From positions 1-64,000 of the forward strand of contig JBBMOL010000244.1 of assembly GCA_037954665.1 (NCBI GenBank): a stretch of 64,000 bases of DNA. Direction: 5' to 3'. This DNA comes from Laguncularia racemosa. Its lineage: Eukaryota; Streptophyta; Magnoliopsida; Myrtales; Combretaceae. Positions 21,546-33,684 of this stretch are shown one piece after another. How positions within the stretch are numbered: the stretch's first letter is position 1; every line of letters begins with the position of its first letter. The translations under genes were made by a program, and so were the position numbers. Below the pieces are notes generated by a model, which saw only the letters and a list, made by a program, of their open reading frames with translations, had not been told where the DNA came from and did not search any database.

Positions 21546-22560
21546 CTAACATTGTTTTTTAGAAGCTTAGGTTTCGTTGACAAGGTATTCTAGTGTTGAT
21601 CTATCAATACTTTTCTTTGAAAGGAATTCTATAAACACCTTGTCTAGGTTAGAGAGGTATGTTGAGGCTAATTTAGATAGACTATCCACTTTGGAATTTT
21701 GGGCTCGAGGGATTGTCATGATGCTCCATGATGTGAAGCTAGAGCATAAAGATTTCATGACCTTTAGGTATTTATTCATCACTTGATCTTTAATAGCATA
21801 CTCTCCATTGATTTGTTAGGCAATGAGTTGTGAGTTAGAAAAAATCTTAACCTTTTCTACTCCTACTCCCTTTTCCAATTTCAATCCAGCAATGTAAGCT
21901 TCATATCCTGCTTTGTTTTTCCTAGCTAGGAATCCATGCTTCAGAGCATACTAAATTTCAACTTTGTAGGGGGCATATAGTACAAGCCCTACTCTATTCC
22001 CTCCTTTAGTGGATGAACCATCGATGTGAAGTATCCAATTAGGCTTTTCATGATCATCAATGGGTGCTTCATCTTTAGCTGTTGACTCGATTATGAAGAT
22101 GGCTAATACTTACACTTTTATAGCTCTACATGGTTGGTTTTGGATGCTATATGCACTAAGCTCCAATTTGGCTTTTGAAGAGTTTACCTCAAAGGCTAGT
22201 TGGTTATGACCACTATAAGATAAGCCTTTAATATAGGCGTAGCTTTCATGCTAAGATAACTACAGCCAGGGCAAATTTCTCTAACTTGGAATATTTGATT
22301 TTTAGTCCTTGTAAGATGTAGCTCACATTATACACTAGTTAATACTCTCTACTGTTTAATCGAACAAGTATATAAGAGACGGCTTAGCTAGAAATAGAGA
22401 AGTAAAGATAGAGTTCCTCCCTTATGATGGTCTTGGATAGGATTGGAGGTGTTGTAAGGAAGCACTTCAACTCATCAAAGGCTTCTTAACGCTCGTTAGT
22501 CCATTGAAAATTTGTTAGGCACTTCAAGACTTTGAAGAATAGGGCACATTATTTTTGCTA
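21546..22560 (-). pseudogene. RNase H of E (Tat type)
   Basis: The best preserved part is at 21,782-21,567: MNKYLKVMKSLCSSFTSW followed by IPRAQNSKVDSLSKLAS, the diagnostic end of a Tat-lineage RNase H domain. Upstream (21,800-22,200) are fragments corresponding to the first catalytic block (a GSSTKGGN-like turn near 22,010) and AYIAGLKLEKG-like sequence near 21,890. Stops are numerous. Confidence 0.78.
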
Positions 22561-23600
22561 ACTTGGAGACAAACTTGCTTAATGTGGTAATCTGCCCCAT
22601 TAGTCTTTGTAATTTCTTGGCCGTCTTAAAGGCTACAAGCCTAAAATTGCCTTGATCTTTTTAGGGTTAGCTTTAATTTCTTGTGAAGTAACCATGAAGT
22701 TGGGGAATTTACCAAATTCTACACTAAAGATGCACTTCTAAGGGTTCAATTTCATGTTATATTGTCATAGTATCTAAAATATCTCCTCTAAGTTCATGAG
22801 GTGTTGATGAGGCTCCTTACTCTTTATAATCATATCATCAACATAAACTTCCACATTACGACCGATTTGGTGCATCAACATCTTTGTCACTAGTCTCTAG
22901 TATGTTGCACTAGCATTTTTGAGGACAAAGGACATGACATTATAATAATATATTCTGAAGTTGATGACGAAGAGATGTAGACCTAGTCGAGCTCATACAT
23001 CTAGATTTAGTTGTACTAAAAAAAGTCATCCATAATGCTTAATAGAGCATAGCCCAAGGTCAAATCAACTAATGAATCAATCTAAGGGAGTGGGAAATAA
23101 TTCTTTGGGTAGGCTTTGTTGAGATCATTATAGTTAATGCACATCTATCACTTCCCATTAGATTTCTTTACTAATACGCAATTAGCTAACCACATAAGAT
23201 AAGGCTCTTCTTGTATAAATCTGGCCTTTAAAAGTTTTTGTACTTCTTCTTCAATGGCCGCCTACTGTTCTGGTGCAAAATGTCACTTCTTTTGCTTGAC
23301 CAGTTTCATATCGGGGTTAATGTTCAACTTATGTATAATCACCTCTAGTGGAATTCTTGACATGTCAAATGGTAACCATGCAAAAATATCTATATTAGCT
23401 CAAAGGAAAGCAATCAATTACGGTTAAAACTTAGTTGTGACTATTGTACCAAATTTCATAGTTTGTTCTAGAATGTTACCAATTTGGATATCCTCCATCT
23501 CTTTAATAGGTTCCACTCTTGATCTAAGTTTTTTCCTCAAGAGTAAATTCTATTATAAGGACCTCCTACTAGGAGTGGGCATGTAGATACAAGCTCTTGG
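22561..23600 (-). pseudogene. Reverse transcriptase of E (Tat type)
   Basis: Minus-strand blocks in order: FDMSRIPLEVIIHKLNINPD near 23,370-23,300, EEEVQKLLKARFIQEEPY near 23,250-23,200, WLANCVLVKKSNGK near 23,170, LNKAYPKNYFPLP near 23,110, VQHTRD near 22,905 and VEVYVDDMII at about 22,857-22,828. The catalytic YVDD is intact; most stops replace Trp or Gln. Tat lineage is inferred from the VPFDMSRI/VINHKLNINPD-type start and the YVDDM form. Confidence 0.82.
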
Positions 23601-23699
23601 ATGCTTGCTGGTTGCTATTATAAACATCGACACTAGTTGGAGTTATGAACTTGGCCATCAAATGCTTTGTAGAGGCTATCATTCCTATTATATTTTGTA

Positions 23700-24110
23700 A
23701 TGGGAGCCCAATAATAACATTATAAGGGGACTATGCATTAATGACAAGAAAATTGACCAGGATCTATATCTTGTTAGGTCTATCATCGAGCTCTACAAGG
23801 AGTTATGTGCCTTCTAGCTTTATAGGTTAGTTGTTAAAACTAAAGAGCTCATTGTTGTTTAACTCTGTCTTTCATCTAGTCAAATGCTTTCTTATATATG
23901 ATGTCCATGAAGCTTCCATTGTCTATGAGGATCTTGCAAACATTCAAGTTAACAATTCGAGCTTGGACTACAAGAGCATCATCATGGGGGAATATTATGC
24001 ATTCAAGGTCATCATCGAAAAAAGTAATTGTAATGTCCGCTTTAAGGTGCTTCGCCTGAGTGTTGAGTACATTTTGATAGCTTCTAGATTGAGCATACAC
24101 CTTACTTCGG
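23700..24110 (-). pseudogene. Aspartic protease of E
   Basis: MYAQSRSYQ and ITFFDDDLECIIFPHDDALV precede the active site ILIDNGSFMDIIYKKAF (about 23,925-23,880). The D-N-G triad and the PHDDALV block are characteristic of Tat protease. It would cleave the gag-pol polyprotein. The C-terminal part left of 23,870 is broken by stops. Confidence 0.85.
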
Positions 24111-25274
24111 GAGATGAATTATCCTCCCATAGCTAGCCCTTTGACAATTGTATTTATTATGCTCTAGGTAAGACAAGCTTCTTGCTCTTGCTCCATTTCT
24201 TCTCTTTCCCCTCTTCTTCCTCACTTTCGAGGCCTATCATTCTTTATCATATGTTTTCATAAAAAACCTTGTCTAATGAGGTCTTTAAGGACATTCTTTA
24301 ACTATGTACAATTTTCAATGATGTAACCTTTATCTTTATAGAGGTTATATTATTTGTTAAAGTTTCTTTTAGTTGGATTGTTCCTCATCTTGTCAAATTA
24401 GCTGATAATAGCTCGATCTTATATCTCCATAAAGATGTTAGTGTGGGGTTATTGAGTGGGGTATGCTACTCATAGAATAGGATGGCACATTTTTTGCTAC
24501 CATTGCCATTTTAAGTAGACTTGTTAACATTCTCAATAAGGCCGAGCCTATCCTTAGTAGAGGGTCAGTCTTGCCATTCTTCTTTTTATCCAAGGAATTT
24601 TGCTCTGCTTGTCTTCTTGCCAATATGGCATATTCTTGGGTAATGTAGTCAGTGGCCCTTTCTTGGCTTATATAGGGTGAGGGAGTAGAAGAATTGAGAT
24701 CAGTCCTTTACTCCATTAACTGTTGTATTGAGAGCTATGCTCATATCAATGTTAGGAATCTCGAGCATTACTTCTATTGAATTTAGAGATATAATCTCTA
24801 AATGTCTTGTCTTGTTTCTATTAGACAAGATTAAGAGTTAAGGAATCTCGTTTAGGCGTTTTGCTTGTCAAAAAAATGCTAATAAAATTGCATAGTAAGC
24901 TCTCAAAAACTAGAGACAGAGTTTGGCTTAAGGCCTCAAAACTATGTTTATGTTGCCTTCTTTAATATTCCAAGAAAGGCCTTATATTATATTACATTAG
25001 AGACGCTAGTGAGGTTCATCTAAGTTGTATTGTAGCTTAAATGCTCTATGGGGTCAGCCGTTCCATTGTAGAACTCTAATTAGGGAATTCGAATATGTGT
25101 AGGGAGTTGCTTATCCTAGATTTCCTAACTAAAAGGAGAATTCCTTATGGTAAACATGTCCTATAGATTAAGCTTCTTTATGTCTTTGAGCTAACTAAGG
25201 CATTTGATCATGTTGTTGATATCATCAATAAATTGATTAGCCAAGGGTCTTATGGATTGTGCTTCGGGGTTTTC
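24111..25274 (-). pseudogene. gag of E, central and C-terminal part
   Basis: Minus-strand pieces: EFYNGTADPIEHLSY near 25,085, KAFLGILKKA and LKPNSVSSF near 24,985-24,900, ARRQAEQNSLDKKKNGK near 24,620, then HTIDDCTQLKD and VLKDLIRQGFL near 24,300-24,265. These match the Tat gag core, the Glu/Lys-rich spacer and the pre-protease conserved block. Element C cut the gene at 25,274; its N-terminus is found at 35,732-36,090. Many TAG and TAA stops. Confidence 0.78.
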
Positions 25275-27190
25275 TATAATGCCCCAAAACCTAAAGCCTC
25301 ATAGCCCACCACGTGTCACTACTACAAATCGACACACTAAGGCTCTAAAACTCCATAATACTTCAAAACCTGATCATTTACATTAACCATCATACTATTA
25401 TAACTTCAATCAAATAAATGACTCTTAGATGAGTCATTCTAAATCTCATTATTTAATAATAACAAAATCTCAAGATAACCATTATCTCCATAACTTTAAT
25501 TTAACTAATAAAACTTTAAATTACAAATATTCGGATTTCTCTACATAATAATAATGTTCTCTTCCCATCTCATCTATGTACTGTCCCATCAAGTCCCCAT
25601 TCTCATCATACTCCACTTGCTCGTCATTCCTACCAGTAACTAAAAAAAACATAGGAAGGGGGGTGAGCCTGAGCTCAGTACGTGAGTAACACACCAACAT
25701 GTGCATGCCACACTACAATAATAGCACATGCATAAATGCAACATATGTCCACAACACATTCACACTTTAGCTTACACACTAATCTCAAAATGAATTATAC
25801 CACATAAAGGTACTCATGATCCTGGCACACATAAAATTCTGTCCTAGCGGGAATTGCTATTGTAGGCCCCATCTAACCTTAATCTACCTTAAATCATTTT
25901 GATACATGGCTCCACTAGGGATAATGTAGCATATCAATCATCAAGGTGCCCCCTAGGGATTTACCGTTGCAGGCCCCTGAGCTAAGCTAAGCACAAGTAA
26001 CATACATCAATCAATTCATATAACACTTTAACACATCATTATTTCACATGCAATTCATTAAATAGCTACCTAGCAATCACATACAGCAAACAAGGTAAAC
26101 ACATACCTAGAATCTTAGCCTTAACCACTTCTTGTCTTGAATTTAAGCTAAGTCAAAATCTGTACAATCATCAATACATCATTCTTAGTACTAATATAAA
26201 AATGATATAACTCTTTTAATTTCTCTTAATCTATTAGGTTATCTAAGGTCTTACTAATTATCTAGGTTGTGTGGAAACTGGTTTAATTAAGAGTTAAATA
26301 GTTATAAAATGAAATTGTTTTTCACCCCACATGGCCATGTTAGAGGCTGTATAGCTCAACATTGTTATTACATGACCGTGTCAAAAGGTTGTGTATCTTT
26401 TGATGGGTTTTGGGTTCAACACAGTTGGAACATGACCATGTAGACAAGTCGTGTATCTCTCGGTTTCAACACGGATAGAACATGACCGTGTAGATAGGCT
26501 GTGTATCTTTTGGTATGTCTTTTATATTCAACACAAGAGTAACACGACTGTGTTGGGAGGTCATGTATCCCTTTGGGTTTACACAGTCTAAATACGGCCA
26601 TGTTAGGAGGCCATGTATCTTTTAGTAAAGTCTTACAAACCTAATTTTTCCATATTAATTCCTCCTAAATCCTAATTGCTATGCTTTTTAATATAACTTA
26701 TCGTTACATTAACTATATCTAACATAACATTAGGGTCTAGTATGCTCACTTAGCTTGGATTCTCACTTGGCACTTGAATTTGGTTGATTACTTGCTTGTT
26801 TAACTTGTTTTTCAATTTGATCCCTATAAACAACCAAAATGATTTCATGATTGAGTCTCCATTATTAAAATAGGTCTTGTAATAACTCAAAATCATTACC
26901 TTTTTGTTGCGCTATGATGTCTCCTTAGATTGCTTTAGGTTTTTCCTAAAGGAGCGCTCTCTCTCCTTATGTCGCTTCAGGTTGCTGTAGTCAATGGTCA
27001 AAAGGTGCAAAAGGGAGAAACCCTAGGTTAGTCTTGCTTATGTAGTCTGGTTAGGAAAAGACAAAACTACCTCTGTCTTTTAACCTTATTTGCATGATTG
27101 CCCTCGATCTCATATTATTTGTTTATTTGTTTACTTAATAATTATGATTATATAAATATGTGCATAAACTTTTTAGAACCATGTATTACA
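25275..27190 (-). repeat. 3' LTR of C (left in window)
   Basis: Runs from TATAATGCCCC to GTATTACA, homologous to 33,685-35,731 and to the LTRs of D. It is 1916 bp, shorter than its partner, mainly because the array at about 26,330-26,620 has two fewer 61-62 bp units. The array has degraded ACACGNCCGTGT-type motifs (for example CATGACCGTGT, CACGACTGTGTTGGG). Confidence 0.87.
26320..26625. repeat. Degenerate palindromic motif array in LTR of C
   Basis: Repeated words of the form TTCAACACGG...ACGACCGTGT..GG(T/C)CGTGTATC. The core recalls the P-family array (ACACGACCGTGTATCT), although the LTRs are otherwise unrelated. Confidence 0.65.
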
Positions 27191-27206
27191 TTTTCTCCCC
27201 CTTATT
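27191..27206 (-). other. Polypurine tract of C
   Basis: On the minus strand AAGGGGGAGAAAA directly precedes the 3' LTR. Confidence 0.8.
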
Positions 27207-27420
27207 AAAACTTTTGTCTTTGAAAGTTACCTAAAATTGGAAAGAGTTCTAGATGCTTTTTCTTCATTTCTTCTTCTAATTCCCATGTCACATCTCATTC
27301 TATTTGATTTGTCCATTGCACCTTGACATAAGGAATTTTTCTTCTTCTTAATACTTGTTCCTTTGTATCCACTATTCTCACAAGTCTCTCTATAGAGGAT
27401 AAGTCTGGCTATACCTTTAA
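27207..27420 (-). pseudogene. Chromodomain at the integrase C-terminus of C
   Basis: Minus-strand frame: PDLSSIERLVRIVDTKEQVL, then RRRKIPYVKVQWTNQIE, a TAG, DVTWELEEEMKKKHLELFP. The aromatic and acidic pattern (VKVQW, TWE.E) is that of Tekay/Del chromodomains, which direct integration to methylated histone H3. One stop (likely from CAG) is seen; otherwise the domain is well kept. The same domain occurs in D at 58,800-59,000. Confidence 0.85.
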
Positions 27421-28767
27421 AGGCTCTAAGGCTACCACTTGATCTAAGTTTGGTACATATTTTCTTAACATCGATACATAAAACACATTATGTACTCTAG
27501 CCAGACTTGGTGGTAAGGCCAACCTGTATGCGACTGTTCTAACTTTTTCTAAAATTTCAAATAAACCCACATATCTTGGATTTAGCTTGCTCCGCAATCT
27601 AAACTTGATTACCCCTTTAGTTGGAGATAGCTTTAGTAGGACTTTATCCTCAACTTGAAATTCTAAAAGGAATCACCATTTGTCTACATAACTTTTCTAG
27701 CAACTCTAAGCCGATAGAATTCATCGCTTTATTAATTGGAACTTGTCTATTGTTTCCTGTACTATCTTTAGCCCCAATATCCATCTTTCTCCCACTTCAT
27801 CCCAATGTAAAGGAGATTTGCACTTCCTACCATACAATGCTTCATAGGGAGTCATATGTATAGTAGCTTGGTAACAGTTGTTGTAAGCAAATTCTACTAA
27901 AGGTAAGTGATCACTTTAGTTACCCCCTTGATCTAAGGTACAAGCTCGTAGTAATCTTCCAAAATTTGAATAGTTCTCTTAAACTACCCATTTGTCTAGG
28001 GATGAAATGCTATATTAAACTGGAGTTTGGTTCTTAGGGCTTGATGTAGACTTTTTCAAAATCTGCTCACAAATTGAATATCCCTGTTAGATGTAATAGT
28101 AGCTGGTACCTCGTGTAATCTAACAATCTCTCTAATGTACATTTGAGCAAGTTTTTCTAGTCTGTAGTCCACCTTAATTGGTAAAAAATGGGCGGACTTG
28201 GTCAATCTATCTACTATCACCTAAATCATATCATATTTCTCCTTACATCTCGGGAGTGCTGTGATAAAATCCATAGTTGCATGTTCCCACTTCCATTTAG
28301 GCATAGGAAGAGGTTGTAACTTGCTAACTAGTCTTGGTATTCAATGCTTATTTGCTGACAAGTGAGACAGCTAAACACATATTCCGCTATCTTTGGTTTC
28401 ATATTTTTCCACCAATAAGTGCTCTTGAGATCCTTGTACATCTTGGTGCTTCTTAAGCGTACTGTATACTTTGAGTAATGGGCTTACTTCATGATCTTCT
28501 TCTTTAATTCTATATTGTTTGGAACATACCATTTGTTACCATACTTGACTGCCCCTTCAGCATTTAACACAAATTCTATAGCTTCACCCTATTCTAATTT
28601 GTTCCTTATCTTCTCAATTTCAAGATCTTCCATTTGTGCAGTTTTAATCTGATCGATATGATTGAGTTGGATACTAAGTGTAGCTAACCCATTTCCTACT
28701 TTGTATGTCATCATTTCCAATTTCAACTTGTCCATGTCTTCTAATACTTTCCTTTAAGATGTGATTA
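27421..28767 (-). pseudogene. Integrase of C
   Basis: The C-terminal part is open: MRSKLNPRYVGLFEILEKV followed by YRLALPPSLARVHNVFYVSM (27,597-27,409). Upstream, in changing frames: HYSKYTVRLRSTKMYKDLK near 28,490 (zinc region), SCLTCQQ near 28,370, NPDLHFTS-like remains near 28,060 and LGTK-type sequence near 28,020. Frameshifts and stops are frequent. The corresponding part of D is better kept. Confidence 0.78.
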
Positions 28768-28772
28768 ATACT
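28768..28772. other. Target-site duplication ATACT, left copy
   Basis: ATACT at 28,768-28,772 is repeated at 30,212-30,216. In element D the uninterrupted sequence near 60,360 shows the empty site (AATACTGCAATATTT). Confidence 0.92.
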
Positions 28773-30211
28773 TGATAAGTGTCGGAAGACCCTTAATTTT
28801 AGTGCTTATTAGTTATGATTTTATATAGATTTCATGTGATTTGTTGAAGAAAAGGGTACTTATATGATTAAATTTTAATTTCAGGCTTCAATGCAGACAA
28901 AAGAAACGTTTAAGGATGATATGAGCAAAGGCGAGATGAAATTTGGCAAAAAAGTGAAGAAAATTGATTTTTAGTTTAGCACAACTCATGCAGATGCTAG
29001 TGCTAGATTCAAAAAAAATAAACATGACTAGTAGCTATATCAAGGTGTGCCCCAATTTCAGAACAACCCGTGCTGATGTTAGTGTTGTTGTTTTTTCAAA
29101 AGCAAAAGAGTCAAGTTTATTTTTCAGCATTGCCTTGAGCATAACCGTGCTAGAGGTCGTGTTAAACTAGATAGTGAAAATGACGTGTTTTGAAGTCAGC
29201 AAGACCTCAAGCATGGCTATGCTAACACCCATGTTAAACCATGTTTTCACAAAACTATAAATAGACACCTTGTTTTATTTTAGGAAGAGGATTTTTTTTT
29301 TTTAGGCTCCATTTTGAAAACCCTAGGGGAGTGTTATTAAGAGCTTTAAGAGGAGAATTGTCCAAACATCATTAGAGATCATAAAACAACACAAGGGATT
29401 ACTCTTTCTATCATGAATCATTTTCACTTCTCTAGATTCTCTGTTTTTATTGAAAACTCTATGGAAGAGTAATTCTTTATATCTCTCATCTTGTGAAACC
29501 CTAACTCATGTACTGAAACATTGATTGATTAATGAATTGTTTATATCTTTGCATCTATTCATGTGTTTCCATTGTTCTTATCATTGATTTATGTGCATGA
29601 ATTGATTGCATGTCTAATTTTTATTAGATTGAAAGAGGTTTCTTTTAGTAAATTAGATCTTTATAAATAAAGAGATTACACGTTTTTCTTGGAGTTAGGA
29701 AAGCATTGATTTTCTACAATAAAGATTAAAACTTTAATCGGAAATTGTGAACTTAATGAGATCTTGCATGATGGTAGTTAGGGAGAGGTCTCCATTATCT
29801 TGTGCATGATTAAGAATTGATTAACTCGAGGGAGTAATTGATTTTACTTGAGAATTTCTACAATGCAAAGTGTAAATTGATTCATTAATCGATATCTTAT
29901 TTTAAGAATTTAAGGGTTAGGGTAGAACAAGATGAGAGGTCTATTTTGTGATTGAATACATTCTTAAGATAATGTCATTTAATTCTAAGGTTGTTAGGAT
30001 TTGTTAATTGTTAATTTAATTCATAATTTTCATATCGTAAATTAGGCTAGATAGTAGAGAAAGGTAATACTAGTACTTGTTTTCTAGATCCTAAAGGACG
30101 ACACCTATTAAATCTATACTATAGTCGATAGGTATACTACCTAGCTCAATCGTAGATTTTATTGGTTATAAATTTAAAACTTAAAATTATTGGTTAAATT
30201 CGAGCGCACCA
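28773..30211 (+). mobile_element. S: solo LTR of another LTR family
   Basis: 1439 bp from TGATAAGTGTCGG to GAGCGCACCA, flanked by the perfect duplication ATACT and absent from the matching site in D. A TATA-like box (CTATAAATAGACACC, near 29,254) and a downstream ...AAACCCTAGGGG segment give plus orientation. Upstream of the box (28,978-29,240) are repeated words such as GCATAACCGTGCTAGAGGTCGTG, similar in type to the P-family array. ORFs inside are spurious. The parent family is not otherwise present. Confidence 0.9.
28978..29245 (+). repeat. CCGTG-type motif array upstream of TATA in S
   Basis: Four spaced units: ACTCATGCAGATGCTAGTG, ACCCGTGCTGATGTTAGTG, AACCGTGCTAGAGGTCGTG and GGCTATGCTAACACCCATG. 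They end about 15 bp before the TATA-like box. Period is 60-90 bp and irregular. Confidence 0.55.
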
Positions 30212-30216
30212 ATACT

Positions 30217-30900
30217 ATAATATTTATGTGTTTCTTCCTACTTAAAGATTTTATAACCACATTCGCTTTTCTAAGGTGATAATGAATTTCCACATCATAA
30301 TCATTCATCAATTCTAGCCACCTCCTTTGCCTCATATTCAATTTCTTCTAAGTAAACAGATACTTCAAACTTTTATGATCTATAAATATTTTACACTTCT
30401 CTCTATAAAGATAGTGCCTCCATAATTTTAGTGCCAAGATCACAACAGCTAATTCTAGCTCCTAGATGGGGTAATTCTTCTCATACTGTTTCAGCTGGCA
30501 AGACGCATATGCAATGACTCTCCCATTCTACAAAAGCACACACCCCAAACCTTGATTCGATGCATCACGAAATACTTCAAACTCTTCTCTTATCTTCGAT
30601 AGGGCCAACACTAGAGTTGTCATTAATTTATCCTTCAATGTCGTAAAGTTGCTCTCACATTCATTACTTCATATAAACTTGGCCTTTTTCTTTGTCAGTT
30701 GAGTTAAGGGAGTTGTTAACCGGGAGAACCCTTCTTTGAAGCATTTGTAGTACCCGGCTAATCCCAGAAAACTCCTTATTTTTATTATAGTTCTCGGTCC
30801 TAACTAGTCACTTATTGCCTTTACCTTCTTAGGGTCTACTGATATTCCATTATTATTCACCACATGTCTTAAGAAGGATACTTGTTTTAACCAAAACTCA
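30217..30900 (-). pseudogene. RNase H of C
   Basis: Minus-strand pieces: REEFEVFRDASNQGLGCVLL near 30,590, VIAYASCQLKQYEKNYP near 30,515, LALKLWRHYLYREKCKIF near 30,440, and RRWLELMNDYDVEIHYHL near 30,330. This is the gypsy RNase H order. The nested LTR S cut it near its C-terminal end. Confidence 0.83.
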
Positions 30901-31600
30901 AACTTACTGAATTTTTTCTAAAGCTTTTCTTCCCTGAGTCTTTTCATTATGGTTTTGAGATGTGATTCATGTTCTTCTCTACTTTAGGAATAAATGAGGA
31001 TATTATCTATGAAAACTACTACAAACTAGTCTAGCCAATCTCCAAGCACTCTATTTATGAGGTCCATGAAGGCGGCTAGAGGTTTGTTAAACCAAAAAGC
31101 ATCGCCCAAAACTCGTAATGTCTATACTGAATCTTAAAAGAAGTCCTTTGTATGTCATCCTCCTTGATTCTTAAATGATGGTACCTTGATCTCAAGTCAA
31201 TTTTAGAGAAGACTTGAGCTCCCTATAATTGATCAAATAGGTCATCAATCTTAAGGAGAGGGTATTTGTTCTTGATTGTGACTCGATTTAGCTCCTTATA
31301 ATCTATACATAACCTCATACTCCAATCCTTCTTCTTAACAAATACCATTAGAGCACCCCATGGTGAGACACTTAGTCTAATAAACCCATTATCTTAAAGC
31401 TCTTGAAGTTGAGTCTTTAGTTTAGATAGTTTAATAGGTGCCATTTTATATGGTGCTTTAGATATGGGTGCTATTCCCGGTACAAGATCAATACAGAGCT
31501 CTATCTCTCTAGCAAGTGGCAAACCCAACAAATTCTTGGGAAAAATGTGTGCATACTCATTCACTACATGCACTTTTCCCAATTCCTTAACCTATCCTAT
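30901..31600 (-). pseudogene. Reverse transcriptase of C
   Basis: Starts with VNEYAHIFPKNLLGLPLARE and ELCIDLVPGIAPISKAPYKM (31,582-31,394), then SPWGALMVFVKKKDWSMRLC near 31,340, ELNRVTIKNKYPLLKIDDL, VFSKIDLRSRYHHLRI near 31,200, and VVVFIDNILIYS near 31,025-30,990. The catalytic FVDD motif is FIDN, so the second Asp is lost. Stops and shifts lie in between. Confidence 0.87.
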
Positions 31601-32080
31601 CTCTACTGATAAGGTTGATGGTCTTCCTTTATTCCATAATTCATATGTTGGAAAAGTTGCAGGCCTTTATGGATCTAACTTAAATACAATTTGTTCCTCA
31701 TTAAGAAAATCAAACCTAACCACTAGATTGTGACAATCTATAGTAGCATTGTACTTAGACAACTAGTTCACTCCCAAAATTAGATCAAACTTTGTCTTCT
31801 GTAATACAAACAATTCAACTGGCACTTTTTTGCCATGTATTACAATCTCCGCATCTTTACATATTTAATCTAATTTCCCTCCTACTCCAAAAGGAGTATT
31901 TACAATCATAGCATCTTCCAAGTCAACGGGTTTTGACTCACATACATTTATAAACACAAGTGATATGCAAGAATGTGTTGTACCCATGTCAAACAATACA
32001 TAGGTAGTATTTGAGTTTATGAGTAATGTACCTGCTATGGTATCCTAATCATGGGCATCTTGCTATTGTTGTTGTTGCAA
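31601..32080 (-). pseudogene. Aspartic protease of C
   Basis: Minus strand: VLFDMGTTHSCIS near 32,000 marks the active site, with D-T-G changed to D-M-G. Then FDLILGVN near 31,780 and LSKYNATIDCHNLVVRFDF near 31,760-31,700 form the C-terminal half. The same region is more open in D. Confidence 0.8.
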
Positions 32081-33298
32081 TGCAAATACCCTACCAGGCA
32101 ACCTTTGCTTTAGTCCAACGTTCTAATTTCTGCCTAGTGGTCCTTTGGGTTTAGGTTTTATAGGCTATTAGGCTTGTGGGAGTGCGGCCGCTTAAGTGTG
32201 ATAAGCACCACACTCGAATGATTTGTGCCCTCTCTACTTACAAGTATTGCAAAAGGTTTGAGGGAAGGTCTTTTCAATGTAGCTCCTGCTGGTGTCTTGT
32301 TTTGCCACAGGAGAAGTGTACCCCTTCTAGCTAATTACACTGCTACTGATCATGAGGTCTTAAACATTCATAACACTTCACACCTTGTCTTGCCTATGGT
32401 GGGGGAGGTAGTGTTAGAGATGCAAGCTTAGTTTGAAGAGGTCTAGGTCCATAAGCTATAGGTCTAGCTTGATATACAACTAGCCTCTTTCCTTTGTCTG
32501 CATAAGGTATGCTAGAAATAGGCCTTTTCCCCAAAACTGATCCTAATTTGCGGGATAGTTGTTCCTCTATTCTCTTTTTGCTCCGTTCCAAGTATTTTGC
32601 TTTGTCAATTACTTTTACATAAGTAGTCAAATGAAAAGCCCCCACTTCATGCTACATGGTAGGCTTTAGTCCCCTTAAAAATCTTTTAACTTGAGAGGCA
32701 TCATCACCTCTAGTAAGAATTTACTTAAGCGGTTCGACTTCACTTCATATGCCTCCATAAATCTATTGCCTTGCTGGCAGTTATAATAACCTACTTCCAT
32801 TTTGTCTCTAATGCTGTTGGGGAAGTACTTTTCATAAAAGAGTTACTTAAACCTCTACCATTGGTTAGGAGCTCTTGTTAATCTGGATATACTGGTCCAC
32901 CAATCTACAACTACTCCCTTTAGCATGTTAGTAGTATATCTCACTTTCCTATCTTCAGGGACCATGAAAGCTTCAAAGGTCCTTTCAGTCTCAATGATCC
33001 AATATTCAACCTCTATTAGATCATCAACCTTTGAGTACAACTCCTTAGCTAATCTTACAAATTTATCTAGCCTATAAGGTTCCTCTATAGGCTTGATAGG
33101 TCTCACAATCAGCTATTGTCGTTGTTGTGCCAGCATTCCCACTAGAGCATTTACAGTCTCTAGCAACTAAGTAGTTATGACATTAGTCTACTCCGGGGTT
33201 TCCTATTGAGGTGGTCTTTGAGGGTTCCTATCCTCTAAGGCATCTCCACCCTGTCTAGTACTAGATGAACCCCGTATGATATTTCTTCTTAGAGGCAT
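32081..33298 (-). pseudogene. gag of C
   Basis: From ATG at 33,298 (MPLRRNIIRGSSS) through RPIKPIEEPYRLDKFVRLAK (33,106), VEYWIIETERTFEAFMVPED and KVRYTTNMLKGVVVDWWTS near 32,940 (capsid core), FYEKYFPNSIRDKMEVGYYN near 32,830, to a zinc-knuckle-like CNTCK*RGHKSFECGAYH near 32,240-32,190. Stops replace mainly Gln and Trp. Confidence 0.85.
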
Positions 33299-33664
33299 TC
33301 TATGTAAATTGAGACAGTAGAATGATCCTAGAGTTAGAATTTGTAAGGGAAGTTAGTGATAGTATACATCTACATATACTCAAGCTCAAACATATATATA
33401 TACCTAAACATAATTAAACAGGAATATACAATAAAATGCAATTACATAAAATATTTGTAGTAACATATCATAATAGTTATCCCTTAATTTACCCACTCTC
33501 TTCACTTCATATGGTTCTATTGATCATTTACTTAGTCTTCTAATGATTCCAACATACCTTCTACTGATTGAATCATACACCTTTTAGATCATTACTTAAT
33601 TCTATGAGTCATCGACTAATCTCTCTTTAATCATATCCTAAATTCTAAAGATCATCAAAACCTA

Positions 33665-33677
33665 GGCTTTGATACCA
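33665..33677 (-). other. Primer-binding site of C
   Basis: Minus strand TGGTATCAAAGCC, one base from the initiator-tRNA-Met site TGGTATCAGAGCC, seven bases from the 5' LTR. Confidence 0.85.
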
Positions 33678-33684
33678 CTTAAGC

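Noticed and set aside
27621..27863. Plus-strand ORF within C, and similar ORFs at 31,464-31,733 and 61,611-61,880
   Set aside because: They are antisense shadows of the integrase and protease/RT regions of C and D.
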